From Longimicrobium sp. (GTDB lineage Bacteria; Gemmatimonadota; Gemmatimonadetes; Longimicrobiales; Longimicrobiaceae), in assembly GCA_036387335.1 (NCBI GenBank), contig DASVTZ010000262.1:1-40313 (forward strand): a DNA stretch of 40,313 nt, in the 5' to 3' direction. Shown here piece by piece: positions 15,156-23,294 of this stretch. Below the pieces are notes generated by a model that saw nothing but the letters and a program-made list of their open reading frames with translations, did no database searches and was not told where the DNA came from. The number at the start of each line of letters is the position of its first letter. Within the stretch, counting starts at the first letter, position 1. A program made the position numbers and the translations under genes.

Positions 15156-15728
15156 TTACGCACTTCCGTGCATCTCCTGCCCCGACAGCGTCCGCGTCTC
15201 GCCGATGTTGGGCTCGCTGCCGGTGACGATGCCCTTCACGACCTCAAAGAGCACGACCGGGCGCGGGGTGTTGTTCACCATGTAGACCACCGAGTCCGCG
15301 TCCACGGCGATGAGGACTATGCGCGGATCGTCCGGGCCACCGTCGCGCTCGCCGCCCTCGTCGCCGAACCAGGCGCGCCAATCGGGCTTGTAGAGCTCGT
15401 GGATCTTGGCGCGGTCCCGCACCAGGCGGGCGCGCGCGCTCACCGACACCCACTCGCGCGTGCGGTCGCGGTAGAAGGAGACGTTGACGTGCGGGTCCGT
15501 CTCCAGCTCGTCCAGCTTGTGCGACTCCAGGTCGGTCGCGAACCACAGGTCCGCGCCCTCGGCCTGGCCCTGCGCCGCCATCGGGCGCGACACCAGGTGT
15601 CCGTCCGCGCGGCGCGTGGTGAACATGGCGATCTCGATCCCCTCGATCAGGCGGTACAGGTCCGCCAGCTTCTTCTCGGTGGGGACGTTCTCGGTCGCCC
15701 CGTGCTTTCCATCCTTCCAATCCGACAT
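15156..15728 (-). CDS. pyridoxamine 5'-phosphate oxidase-fold protein (general stress protein 26 type)
   Basis: 190 residues of the FMN-binding split-barrel fold. Landmarks: LYRLIEGIEIAMFTTRRADGHLVSRPMAAQG, LWFATDLESHKLDELETDPHVNVSFYRDRTREWVSVSARARLV and KPDWRAWFGDEG, as in GSP26-like proteins. Members bind flavin and are induced by stress; the true reaction is unknown. ATG at 15728 has GGAGG 7 bases upstream, and TACACT 30 bases upstream may be a -10. The final residues Gly-Ser-Ala and the TAA are read from a copy of the AAGTGCGT repeat, so the array has replaced the native 3' end. Confidence 0.82.
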   Translation of the reverse strand: MSDWKDGKHGATENVPTEKKLADLYRLIEGIEIAMFTTRRADGHLVSRPMAAQGQAEGADLWFATDLESHKLDELETDPHVNVSFYRDRTREWVSVSARARLVRDRAKIHELYKPDWRAWFGDEGGERDGGPDDPRIVLIAVDADSVVYMVNNTPRPVVLFEVVKGIVTGSEPNIGETRTLSGQEMHGSA

Positions 15729-15877
15729 GCTACGACCTCCAAAATCCAAGGTTAGTGTAAGGTCCGGAGGCGGGCGGGTGAGCAGTATGCGTGCCGCCCG
15801 GCCTTGCCCCGCGCCCCCACGCGCGGCATCCTTGGGCGCCCTCTGACGAACCAGCGCATCTCCGCACCGCACGATAC

Positions 15878-16756
15878 GTGAACCCGCGCACCCTGCACCG
15901 CCTCCAGATCCTGGGCGCCGCCCTCCTCTTCTCCACCGGGGGGGCGGCCATCAAGGCGACCACGCTCACGAGCTGGCAGGTGGCCGGGTTCCGGTCGGGG
16001 ATCGCGGCGCTCGCCATCCTCCTGCTGGTGCCGTCCGCGAGGCGGGGGTGGTCGTGGCACGTGGTGCCGGTGGGGCTGGCGTACGCGCTGACGCTGGTCA
16101 CCTTCGTGACGGCGAACAAGCTGACCACGTCGGCCAACGCCATCTTCCTGCAGTCCACGGCGCCGCTGTACGTGCTGCTGCTGAGTCCGCTCCTGCTGCG
16201 CGAAAAGATACGCCGGAGCGACGTGGCGTTCATGGCGCCCATCGCGCTGGGGCTGGCGCTCTTCTTCCTGGGTGCCGAGGAGCCGGTGCGCACCGCGCCG
16301 GACCCCGCGCGCGGCAACCTGATGGGCGCGGCGAGCGGCCTCCTGTACGGCTTCACGGTGATGGGGCTGCGCTGGACGGGGAGCCGCGGTGAGGGCTCGG
16401 CCGTCCCTACCATCGCCGCGGGGAACGTGTTCGCTTTCCTCCTCTGCCTCCCCGCCGCGCTTCCGGTGACGGGCGGGGGGACGGGGGACTGGCTGGCGGT
16501 GGGGTACCTGGGCGTCTTCCAGATCGCGGCCGCGTACGTCCTGCTCAGCGCCGGCATCCGCCACGTCGGCGCGCTGGAGGCGAGCACGCTCCTCCTGCTG
16601 GAGCCCGCGCTGAACCCCGTGCTCTCCTGGATCTTTCACGGCGAGGAGCCGAGCGGCTGGGCGATCGCCGGCGGCGTGCTGATCATCGGCGCTACGGTTC
16701 TGAAGACGTGGTGGGACGGGCGCGCCGTCACGGAGCCGGAGGCGGCGCCGGGGTGA
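15878..16756 (+). CDS. EamA/DMT superfamily transporter
   Basis: 292 residues with ten membrane helices in two EamA repeats. Recognisable pieces: LGAALLFSTGGAAIKATTLTSWQVAGFRSGIAAL, TSANAIFLQSTAPLYVLLLSPLLLREKI (end of first repeat) and GVFQIAAAYVLLSAGIRHVGALEASTLLLLEPALNPVLSWIFHGEEPSGW (end of second). A drug/metabolite exporter; substrate unknown. GTG at 15878 leaves a normal short N-terminus. Divergent from the PPOX gene. Confidence 0.87.
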   Translation: MNPRTLHRLQILGAALLFSTGGAAIKATTLTSWQVAGFRSGIAALAILLLVPSARRGWSWHVVPVGLAYALTLVTFVTANKLTTSANAIFLQSTAPLYVLLLSPLLLREKIRRSDVAFMAPIALGLALFFLGAEEPVRTAPDPARGNLMGAASGLLYGFTVMGLRWTGSRGEGSAVPTIAAGNVFAFLLCLPAALPVTGGGTGDWLAVGYLGVFQIAAAYVLLSAGIRHVGALEASTLLLLEPALNPVLSWIFHGEEPSGWAIAGGVLIIGATVLKTWWDGRAVTEPEAAPG

Positions 16757-16775
16757 GGGACGCCGCCCCCGCATC

Positions 16776-17101
16776 AGCCGGGGGATGAATCCCCCGGCTG
16801 GAACCACGGGAAGCCGGCTGAAGCCGGCTCGTGAGGCGCGGCATCAAACCCCTAGTCCGCGCAGGCGGACTTTGCGTGGTTCCAGCGGCGAATTCATTCG
16901 CTCCTGGCCCGGGCCTCGGCGGATTCACGAGGCACGGGCAGCCACGCGGGGCTGCCCCTACGAGGTTCCGGCGCGTGCGGCGAGGATCGAGATCGGCAGG
17001 GGGGCGCGGTGAATCGGCGGTGATCGCGCCCCTACCGCCGATCTCGCCCCCGAGTCCGCGCAGGCGGACTTTGTGCTGTTGTTGCCGCGAGTTCACTCGC
17101 C
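16776..17101. repeat. cluster of short hairpin repeats in the 16757-17127 gap
   Basis: AGCCGGGGGATGAATC... hairpin at 16776-16799, AAGCCGGCTGAAGCCGGCT at 16811-16829, GTCCGCGCAGGCGGAC at 16855-16870, a GGCGAATTCATTCGC-type hairpin at about 16888, an A1 hairpin at 16936-16961, an A3-like one at about 17004-17035, and a 50-base unit at 17052-17101 that is repeated inverted at 39971-40020. No gene is seen. The last repeat ends 26 bases before the zapE start. Confidence 0.85.
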
Positions 17102-17127
17102 AGGACCAACCCCCAAACCCCGATCCC

Positions 17128-18156
17128 GTGCTTTCGCTGGACACGCTACTGAGTGGACTTCCGCGGCGCCCCCAGGCGGGGGAGCTGCTGGCGGGCTTCG
17201 TACCGCCGCCGCGGTTCGCGAACAAAGGGTTCGACGACTACCGGCCCGATGCCCGGCATCCCTCGCAGGGGGCGGCGGTGCAGCGGCTGCGCGAGGTGGC
17301 GGCCGAGCTGCGGGAGGGGACGCGCGTGGGGTGGCGCGGGCTCTTTCGTCCGGCCCGCACGGGGAGCGGGGTGTACCTGGACGGCGGCTTCGGCGTGGGG
17401 AAGACGCACCTGCTGGCCGCGCTCTGGAACGCCGCGCCCGCCCCGCGCGCCTATCTCAGCTTCGACGAGCTCGTCTACACCATGGGGCTGCTGGGCGTGG
17501 ACGGGACGCGCGAGCTGTTCAGCGGGCAGCGTCTGGTGTGCGTGGACGAATGGGAGCTGGACGACCCCGGCAACCTGCGCATGGCGCTCGCCTTCCTGCG
17601 TGGCGCGCTGGCGGACGGCGCGCGCGTGGCCGCCACCTCCAACACCGTACCCGACGAGCTGGGGCGCGGGCGCTTTCCGCAAAAGAGCTTCGCCGCCGAG
17701 ATCGAGGAGCTGGCCGCAGCCTTCGAGACGCTCCGCGTGGAGGGCGAGGACTTCCGCCACCGCCTCTTCCGCGCCGATCCCGGCCGAGCGCTCTTTCTGG
17801 ACGAGGCCGCCATAGAGGAGGCCGCGCGCAACGCCCCTCCCCGCACCCTGCGCGCGCCCTTTGCCGAGCTCCTCGTGGCGCTGGGGGAGGTGCACCCGAT
17901 CCGCTACGCCACACTGGCGGACTCGCTGGAGGGGTTGCTCGTCGATGACATGATGCCCATCGGGAGCATGGCGGAGGGGCTGCGCTGGGTGCACTTCATC
18001 GACAAGGTGTACGACGATGCGCTGCCGCTCGCGGCCACCTCGGGAGTGTCGCTCGGTGAGATATTTCCGGGCGACTTCGTGGCGGGGCCGTTCGGAAAGA
18101 AGTTCTCGCGCTGCCTCTCGCGGATGGAGGAGATGCTTGGGGAGAGGACGGGTTGA
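17128..18156 (+). CDS. zapE: cell division protein ZapE (AFG1-like ATPase)
   Basis: 342 residues. AAA+-type core with Walker A GGFGVGKTH (residues 86-94), Walker B LVCVDEWEL (136-143), sensor-like VAATSNTVPDELG, and the family stretch RFPQKSFAAEIEEL... DFRHRLF. The N-terminal PRFANKGFDDYRPDARHPSQ resembles actinobacterial ZapE versions. In E. coli ZapE is a Z-ring-associated ATPase. GTG at 17128 starts a domain-complete protein; upstream sequence is repeat with no good ribosome-binding site. It ends 4 bases before a strong terminator. Confidence 0.85.
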   Translation: MLSLDTLLSGLPRRPQAGELLAGFVPPPRFANKGFDDYRPDARHPSQGAAVQRLREVAAELREGTRVGWRGLFRPARTGSGVYLDGGFGVGKTHLLAALWNAAPAPRAYLSFDELVYTMGLLGVDGTRELFSGQRLVCVDEWELDDPGNLRMALAFLRGALADGARVAATSNTVPDELGRGRFPQKSFAAEIEELAAAFETLRVEGEDFRHRLFRADPGRALFLDEAAIEEAARNAPPRTLRAPFAELLVALGEVHPIRYATLADSLEGLLVDDMMPIGSMAEGLRWVHFIDKVYDDALPLAATSGVSLGEIFPGDFVAGPFGKKFSRCLSRMEEMLGERTG

Positions 18157-18160
18157 ACGA

Positions 18161-18194
18161 CGAAGCCCCCGCGGCACATGCCGCGGGGGCTTCG
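18161..18194. terminator. bidirectional hairpin terminator between zapE and the DUF892 gene
   Basis: CGAAGCCCCCGCGGCA and TGCCGCGGGGGCTTCG form a perfect 16-base stem with a 2-base spacer, just after the zapE stop and 23 bases before the convergent stop. Confidence 0.85.
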
Positions 18195-18216
18195 ATTCGT
18201 ATCGCCGGCCGACGGG

Positions 18217-18723
18217 CTACTCGGCCTGCGTCTCCGCGATGAGCTTCCTGACCGCGCGGACGGCGTTCTTTTCCAGGAACTTGGCCATCGCTTCCTCTTC
18301 CAGCAGGCTCTCCTGCAGGAGGGGGAGGCACGCGTTCTCGCCCATCGCGGTGGCGATGGCGATGGCGGTGCGGTAGGCCGCGATCTCGTAGTGCTCGATG
18401 CGCAGGCCGGACCCGATGTCGAACGCCTCGAGGATCGGCTTGGACGGCTTCTCCTCGGACTTGAAGGAGTCGTGCTCCTCGCGGAGCCCGATCGCCGCCT
18501 CGCACTTCTCCGCCTTGGCCTTCTCGCCGAGCACCTTGAAGACTTCCTGGATGCGCTCGATCTGCCCTTCCGTCTCCCGCACGTGCTCCTCCAGGCGGGC
18601 CTTCATCTCCGGGCTGTTGACCTCGCGCGCCATCCCCTTGGTCCCCGTCAGGAACTTCCGTTCGGCGTAGAGGATGTCGCCCAGCTCGTGCAGGAGGAGC
18701 TCCCGCATCTCCGTAACGGCCAT
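18217..18723 (-). CDS. ferritin-like DUF892 protein (YciE/YciF family)
   Basis: 168 residues, all helical. LLLHELGDILYAERKFL at the start, ARLEEHVRETEGQIERIQEVF in the second helix, then IEHYEIAAYRTAIAIATAMGE and LLQESLLEEEAMAKFL place the Glu/His residues of a di-iron ferritin-like bundle. YciE/F proteins are stress-induced and of unsettled chemistry. It lies 12 bases after the GlsB-like gene on the same strand, so the two form a stress operon. Confidence 0.88.
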   Translation of the reverse strand: MAVTEMRELLLHELGDILYAERKFLTGTKGMAREVNSPEMKARLEEHVRETEGQIERIQEVFKVLGEKAKAEKCEAAIGLREEHDSFKSEEKPSKPILEAFDIGSGLRIEHYEIAAYRTAIAIATAMGENACLPLLQESLLEEEAMAKFLEKNAVRAVRKLIAETQAE

Positions 18724-18735
18724 TCGCTCGCTCCG

Positions 18736-18993
18736 TTAGACGTGCGAGCGGCGGCCGGCGATCATGCGGTACAGCGCCAGCAGGATCAGCGCGCCGATGA
18801 TGGAGCCGATCAGCCCGGCGTTCCCGTCGCTGCGGCCGCCCGTCAGCATGTTCCACAGGAACCCGCCGACGACCGAGCCCGCGATGCCCAGCAGGATCGT
18901 CACGATGATGCCACCCGGATCACGCCCCGGCATGATGAGCTTGGCAATGGCGCCCGCGATAAGGCCGAGGATGATCATCCAGATGAAACCCAT
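18736..18993 (-). CDS. GlsB/YeaQ/YmgE family membrane stress protein
   Basis: 85 residues with three membrane helices: MGFIWMIILGLIAGAIAKLIMPG, GGIIVTILLGIAGSVVGGFLW and AGLIGSIIGALILLALYRMI, the classic 'transglycosylase-associated' small protein. GAGGCG lies just upstream of the ATG at 18993. Members are induced by general or acid stress; the biochemical role is unknown. First gene of a two-gene unit with the DUF892 protein. Confidence 0.9.
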   Translation of the reverse strand: MGFIWMIILGLIAGAIAKLIMPGRDPGGIIVTILLGIAGSVVGGFLWNMLTGGRSDGNAGLIGSIIGALILLALYRMIAGRRSHV

Positions 18994-19080
18994 GGTTCGC
19001 CTCACGGTCGGGTGAAATCGTCGGCCCACGATGGACCGCCGTCGCGGCGCGTCCAACGCAATTCAGGTGCCGAACGGGGG

Positions 19081-19336
19081 AAGTGCGTGAGTGCGGGAGT
19101 GCGGGAGTGTGGAAGCGAGCACCGGACTGGCTCGGAGTCCTAAGTGCTAAGTCCTTAGTGCTGAACAACATTGCGCTCTTCTTTGCCCGCTTATTCCCGA
19201 GTAAAGACAAAACAGCAATCTCACACAGAGACACGGAGACACAGAGGAAAGGGCACGGAGCCAACTCCGTGGCTCCGCGCCCCCACTAGGCACCAGGCAC
19301 CAGGCACTTGGCACTTAGGACTCAGGACTTAGGACT
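19081..19336. repeat. tandem arrays and 8-bp-period repeat in the 18994-19321 gap
   Basis: AGTGCGTG/AGTGCGGG units at 19081-19112, a left arm GTCCTAAGTGCTAAGTCCTT at about 19137-19156, a CACACAGAGACACGGAGACA stretch at 19222-19241, and a right arm of CACCAGG/CACTTAGGACT units at 19290-19336. The right arm overlaps the last codons of the DHH gene. No gene is seen in the gap. Confidence 0.85.
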
Positions 19337-20488
19337 TTCTTCCTCGAACACCTCATCCAGGTCCTCCACCCCCGCCGCCTCGAACACCTTTCGACGGATG
19401 CGGCGGTCGAAGAGAGCCCACTTCAGGCGCTGCTGTTCGTCGTCGTCGTCGTCGCCGGTGAGGAAGCCGACATCGATCTCGAAGCCGCCGGCGCGGGAGC
19501 GGCCGCCGCCGTAGGGACGGCCGCGCGGGTCGTTGCCCAGGCAGTCCTTCAGGAAGCGGTCCACGTGCAGCGTCGCCTTGTTGGTGCGCAGGCTGCCGGA
19601 GATCACCTCGCGCCCGTCCTCGCCGTCGTCAAGCAGGCCGTAGACGATGACGGTGTGGACGTTCTCCTCGGTGAGGAGGAAGTCGGCGGCCTGGGGGATG
19701 GCGTCGCGGTCGGCGAGGCGCACGCAGCCCACGCCCGCCACGGAGAAGCCGCTGCGCACCACGCGCTTGCGCAGCGCTTCCTCGATGATGCGCAGCGTGG
19801 CGTGCGACTTCTGCACGCAAAGCACGCGCTCCAGGAGCACCGAGTCCATGAAGCGGCTCAGGTACGCCGCGGCGCGGTACTCCGGCGGGCGCGCGTGGAC
19901 GAAGCCGTCCGTCTCGCTGTGCAGGCCGTGCATCAGCGCCGTGGCCAGGCGCACGTGCGACTCGTTGCCCGCTTCCAGCGTCAGCAGCTCGCCGCTCTCC
20001 AGGTACTCCGAGATCAGCGTGGCCGCCGCGCCCACGGGCCGCACGTCGGAGAAGATGGGGTCGAGCACGCCCTGCGCATCGTGGTGGTCGATCACCGCCA
20101 GCGTCGGCACGCCCGCGGCGGCGAGGCGCTCGGTGAGGTGCGTGGTGGTGCCCTGGTTGTCCACGAAGACGGCGGCGCTGTACCCGTCCAGCTCCATCCC
20201 CTCCTCGTAGAGCACCAGGCGCAGCTCCAGGAGGTTGACCAGCGCGAGGTTCTCCGGGTGGCTGATCTTGCCGTCGTACATCACGTCCACTTCGATGTCG
20301 AACCGCCGCGCGATCTCCAGGTACGCGAGCCCCGTGGAGATGGCGTCCGGGTCAGGGAAGTCCTGGATGGCCACCACGTGCTTCTCGCCGGCCCGGCTGG
20401 AGAGGAGGCTCGCCAGCTCGGCCGCGCGCGCCGCGCTCTCTTCGAGCGGCGTGGGGGGCGTCTCCAACGTCTGCACGGGTTCGGACAT
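19322..20488 (-). CDS. DHH/DHHA1 family phosphoesterase (NrnA-like)
   Basis: 388 residues. DHH motifs: IQDFPDPDAIS (motif I, with Asp where His is common), AAVFVDNQ (II), VIDHHDAQG (III) and SETDGF (IV), then a DHHA1-type domain ending in GGGRSRAGGFEIDVGF. Such enzymes hydrolyse nanoRNA, pAp or cyclic dinucleotide products using manganese. The C-terminus is acidic (GDDDDDEQQ and VEDLDEVFEEE). The last residues ESPKS and the TGA come from a copy of the AAGTCCTAAG repeat. A substrate cannot be named from the sequence. Confidence 0.85.
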   Translation of the reverse strand: MSEPVQTLETPPTPLEESAARAAELASLLSSRAGEKHVVAIQDFPDPDAISTGLAYLEIARRFDIEVDVMYDGKISHPENLALVNLLELRLVLYEEGMELDGYSAAVFVDNQGTTTHLTERLAAAGVPTLAVIDHHDAQGVLDPIFSDVRPVGAAATLISEYLESGELLTLEAGNESHVRLATALMHGLHSETDGFVHARPPEYRAAAYLSRFMDSVLLERVLCVQKSHATLRIIEEALRKRVVRSGFSVAGVGCVRLADRDAIPQAADFLLTEENVHTVIVYGLLDDGEDGREVISGSLRTNKATLHVDRFLKDCLGNDPRGRPYGGGRSRAGGFEIDVGFLTGDDDDDEQQRLKWALFDRRIRRKVFEAAGVEDLDEVFEEESPKS

Positions 20489-20584
20489 CGCTCGCGTCTT
20501 CCGGGGGGTCGCGTTCCTTCCCCTGCCGCTGATGGCGAGCGCCGTGCCAGAACTTCAACGGCCGTTTCACACAGAGACACAGGG

Positions 20585-21016
20585 CTACTCCACCGCCTGG
20601 ATTGTGAAGCCGCCCGCGACGATGCGGACGACGTGGAGCTCGTCTAAGCCTTCGGCGAGGGTGGGGCGCTCCAGGCGCTTGAGGGTGCCAAAGAGCCCGC
20701 TCGGCGGCACCTGGCGCGGGCGGGCGGCGTTGCGGGCCACGGAGCCTTTCGGGTCCGGCTCGAAGAAGTAGCCGATGGTGCGGAAGCCGGCCGCGCGCGC
20801 CGGTGCCAGGTAGCGCGCCCGCTCGGCCACGGTCGGGTTGGTGTTGTCGATGACGAAGCGCTGCCCCGCCTCGACGCACGCCTCCATCAGCAGCCGCTCG
20901 CGCCGCCGCGTGCGCACCATGTCCAGGCTGATGCGCACGTGCGTGTCGAAGAAGCGCTCGCGGTAAAAGGTCGACTTCCCCGCGGCCTGGATTCCCACAA
21001 GGATCACGGCTTCCAT
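20585..21016 (-). CDS. AAA-family P-loop kinase (polynucleotide-kinase-like)
   Basis: 143 residues. Walker A GIQAAGKST (8-16), then THVRISLDMVRTRRRER, VIDNTNPTVAERARYL and GYFFEPDPKGSVARNAAR, as in the small PNKP-like or zeta-toxin-like kinases (Asp of LDMVR and the N-T-N motif act in substrate handling). A soluble kinase of unknown substrate; RNA/DNA 5'-OH or a small metabolite are both possible. No antitoxin-like partner is seen. A short CACACAGAGACACAG repeat lies directly after the stop (20566-20583). Confidence 0.78.
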   Translation of the reverse strand: MEAVILVGIQAAGKSTFYRERFFDTHVRISLDMVRTRRRERLLMEACVEAGQRFVIDNTNPTVAERARYLAPARAAGFRTIGYFFEPDPKGSVARNAARPRQVPPSGLFGTLKRLERPTLAEGLDELHVVRIVAGGFTIQAVE

Positions 21017-21111
21017 GCGGTGGCCGCTCCGCGAGAACGGTGCCCTGTGGACGCCGGGGCGTGCGAGTTGCTCACGCGTCGGCGGAAACGGCACTCTGCC
21101 CAGGAGGGGGA

Positions 21112-21780
21112 ATGGATTCAGGGGGCGACGGAAGGATCGCGGCACGGCCGGGGACGCCTTCCGGCACGGTGGAGCCGGGGCTCCAGCGACTTCCGCTCGC
21201 CGGGACGGAGGCACTGCTGTACGTGCCCGCCGGCTACCGCCTCGAGACGCCCGCGCCGCTCGTGCTGGCGCTGCACGGGGCAGGCGGCAATGCCCAGCAC
21301 AGCCTCGATCCGCTGCACGGCTTCGTGGACGATCTGGGGTTCGTGCTCCTCGCGCTCAAGTCCGTGGGGCGCACCTGGGACGTGATCCTGGGCGGGTTCG
21401 GCGCGGACGTGCGGGCGATCGACGGCGCGCTGGCCCACGTCTTCGGGCGCGTCGCGGTGGACCCGGAGCGGATCGTCGCCAGCGGGTTCTCGGATGGCGC
21501 ATCGTACGCGCTCTCGCTGGGGATCACCAACGGCGACCTGTTCAGGCGCATCGTCGCCTTCTCGCCCGGGTTCATGGCGCCCGCATCGCGGCACGGGGCG
21601 CCGGGCGTCTTCGTGTCGCACGGGACGCGGGACCAGGTGCTCCCGATCGACGTGTGCAGCCGCCGCCTGGTCCCGAGACTGCGCGAGATGCGGTATCTGG
21701 TGGAGTACCGCGAGTTCGACGGCGGCCACACGATCCCGCCCCGCATCGCGCTGGAGGCGGCGCGGTGGATGGTGAAATGA
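21112..21780 (+). CDS. phospholipase/carboxylesterase family alpha/beta hydrolase
   Basis: 222 residues. LALHGAGGNAQ forms the oxyanion region. Nucleophile Ser127 is in GFSDGAS, Asp174 is in VSHGTRDQVLP, and His206 is in FDGGHTIP, a complete triad. No signal peptide, so cytoplasmic. AGGAGG is 4 bases before the ATG at 21112, which makes this start firm. Divergent from the P-loop kinase gene. Substrate unknown (short esters or lysolipids are typical). Confidence 0.86.
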   Translation: MDSGGDGRIAARPGTPSGTVEPGLQRLPLAGTEALLYVPAGYRLETPAPLVLALHGAGGNAQHSLDPLHGFVDDLGFVLLALKSVGRTWDVILGGFGADVRAIDGALAHVFGRVAVDPERIVASGFSDGASYALSLGITNGDLFRRIVAFSPGFMAPASRHGAPGVFVSHGTRDQVLPIDVCSRRLVPRLREMRYLVEYREFDGGHTIPPRIALEAARWMVK

Positions 21781-21783
21781 CGA

Positions 21784-21812
21784 GAGGCGCGGAGAACGGG
21801 TCTCCGCGCCTC
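21784..21812. terminator. hairpin between convergent hydrolase and TonB-like genes
   Basis: GAGGCGCGGAGA-ACGGG-TCTCCGCGCCTC, a perfect 12-base stem, 3 bases after the hydrolase stop. No long T run follows, so strength is uncertain. Confidence 0.7.
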
Positions 21813-21839
21813 CTCGGAATTCCTCTTGCTGCGCAGCTG

Positions 21840-22565
21840 TCAGGGGCGGTAGCGCAGGCGTACGTCCTCGTCGCGCTCCATGGTCACGGGCACCCCGTCG
21901 ATGAGCCCGGGCTGGAACCTGCGGCTGAGGAGCGAGTCGTGTACCCAGCGGTCCAGCTCCCTCTCGCCGGAGGAGCGGACGATCTCGAGGCTGCGGATCT
22001 CACCCTGCGTGCCCACGATCACCCGCACACGCATCGGCGGGGGAGCCTGCTGCTGGTCGAGCGCGGCGGTGCTCAGCTCGAAGCGCGTGGTGGAGCGGGG
22101 CTGGCAGACTTCGGAGCGGCCCACGCGGAAGACGGTCTCGGCGGCCGGATCGATGCGCAGCCGGACGCTCCACGGGCTCCCCGCGCGCTGCGCGCGGATC
22201 GAGTTCCGCAGCAGCGCGGTGACCTGCGGCTCCTCGCCCTGCGGAAGCCAGTAGTCGATCGGCATCACGCGCTCCACGCTCCCGTCCGCCGCGAAGGCGA
22301 CCGAGTAGAGCGCGGTCATCTTGCCGTCGCGGATCGGGTGCTCCTGGGCGAATTTGGCCATGCTCTGGGCCAGCGCCGCGGAGTCCGCCAGCACGGCGAC
22401 GGAGGGAAGGGTGCCCGGCTGCCTCACGGTGGTGCACCCCTCGCGGGGCGCGGGCTTGTCGGTCAGGAGCTGCGGGTCGCGGGCGCGCTGGGCATCCACC
22501 GGCGCCGCGAACGCCACGGCGCAGACGAGCGCGCCGAGCGCCGTCCCTCGGAGGGAAAGGATCAT
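21840..22565 (-). CDS. periplasmic protein with TonB C-terminal-like domain
   Basis: 241 residues with a signal peptide (MILSLRGTALGALVCAVAFAAPVDAQ) and no internal membrane anchor. The last 90 residues (PPPMRVRVIVGTQGEIRSLEIVRSSGERELDRWVHDSLLSRRFQPGLIDGVPV) match the TonB-C pattern, with an arrangement V...G.....V..SSG....D......RF.P....G.PV. An earlier segment (TALYSVAFAADGSVERVMPI) looks like a decayed copy of the same fold. Lacking the membrane anchor and Pro-rich linker, it is unlikely to be a classic energy transducer; such secreted TonB-C proteins are common in Gemmatimonadota-type genomes and have no known role. Confidence 0.75.
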   Translation of the reverse strand: MILSLRGTALGALVCAVAFAAPVDAQRARDPQLLTDKPAPREGCTTVRQPGTLPSVAVLADSAALAQSMAKFAQEHPIRDGKMTALYSVAFAADGSVERVMPIDYWLPQGEEPQVTALLRNSIRAQRAGSPWSVRLRIDPAAETVFRVGRSEVCQPRSTTRFELSTAALDQQQAPPPMRVRVIVGTQGEIRSLEIVRSSGERELDRWVHDSLLSRRFQPGLIDGVPVTMERDEDVRLRYRP

Positions 22566-22622
22566 TGGAATGCTGGTTCTGGAGGGGGTTCGTGCGGACC
22601 TGCGATGGGGTCCATCCGCTGA

Positions 22623-22651
22623 ATAGTAGCGCATTGCGCTCCGTCCAACAA
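22623..22651 (-). promoter_or_regulatory. promoter of the TonB-like gene with a palindrome in the spacer
   Basis: On the minus strand TTGTTG (22646-22651), a 17-base spacer and TACTAT (22623-22628). The spacer contains the perfect palindrome GCGCAATGCGC (22629-22639), a possible operator. About 50 bases of leader precede the ATG. Confidence 0.5.
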
Positions 22652-22681
22652 CATTTGTAGTCCACCACTCACGGGAGACGA

Positions 22682-23149
22682 ATGGCCGCAAACAAGTTCT
22701 CGGTCACGAAGGGGCTGGCGATGCGCCGGTCCAAGATCCACGGGCGCGGCGTGTACGCGCGGGTGCCAATATCAGCCGGCACGCGCATCGTGGAGTACAC
22801 GGGCGAGCGCATCACCATGGACGAGGCGGAGGCGCGCTACCCCGAGGACCCGGACACGGTCTACCACACCTTTCTCTTCGCACTGGAGGACGGCGCGGTG
22901 ATCGACGCGGCGTTCCAGAGCAACATCGCGCGCTGGATCAACCACTCCTGCGATCCCAACTGCGAGGCGGTGGAAGAGGACGGCCGCATCTTCATCGAAT
23001 CCCTCCGCGACATCGCGCCGGGCGAGGAGCTGGCGTACGACTACCACTTCATCCTGGAGGTGCGCCACTCCCCCGCCATGAAGCGCCGCTACCCCTGCAT
23101 CTGCGGCGCCCCCAACTGCCGCGGGACGATGCTCGCCAAGAAGCGGTAG
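22682..23149 (+). CDS. SET domain protein lysine methyltransferase
   Basis: 155 residues, almost wholly a SET domain: SKIHGRGVYAR (residues 18-27), IVEYTGERIT, ARWINHSCDPNC (83-94, the pseudoknot NHSCxPNC) and GEELAYDYHF with catalytic-type Tyr119. It ends with a post-SET cysteine cluster PCICGAPNC (138-146). All residues needed for S-adenosylmethionine binding and lysine methylation are present. The ATG has GGGAGACGA directly upstream. Target unknown; ribosomal or DNA-binding proteins are candidates by analogy. Convergent with nothing; a hairpin repeat starts 7 bases after the stop. Confidence 0.9.
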   Translation: MAANKFSVTKGLAMRRSKIHGRGVYARVPISAGTRIVEYTGERITMDEAEARYPEDPDTVYHTFLFALEDGAVIDAAFQSNIARWINHSCDPNCEAVEEDGRIFIESLRDIAPGEELAYDYHFILEVRHSPAMKRRYPCICGAPNCRGTMLAKKR

Positions 23150-23155
23150 CAAGCG

Positions 23156-23206
23156 AGACGGCTTCAGCCGTCTTCCCGTGGTTCCAGCCGGGGGATTCAT
23201 CCCCCG
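23156..23206. repeat. paired hairpin repeat after the SET gene
   Basis: GAGACGGCTTCAGCCGTCTT followed by CCCGTGGTTCCAGCCGGGGG and ATTCATCCCCCGG: two hairpins. Decayed relatives occur at 16776-16829 (inverted) and 40045-40086. Confidence 0.8.
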
Positions 23207-23294
23207 GCGCCCACCCGCGCCGCCGGGCGAACGGATTGTATCCCCTTGCGCCGCAATGCGAAACGAACAACGTTTGTGGTCCGTACGGGGCGCC

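Noticed and set aside
20585-21016. Zeta-toxin/antitoxin system
   Set aside because: The P-loop kinase lacks the full zeta-toxin length, and no small antitoxin gene adjoins it.
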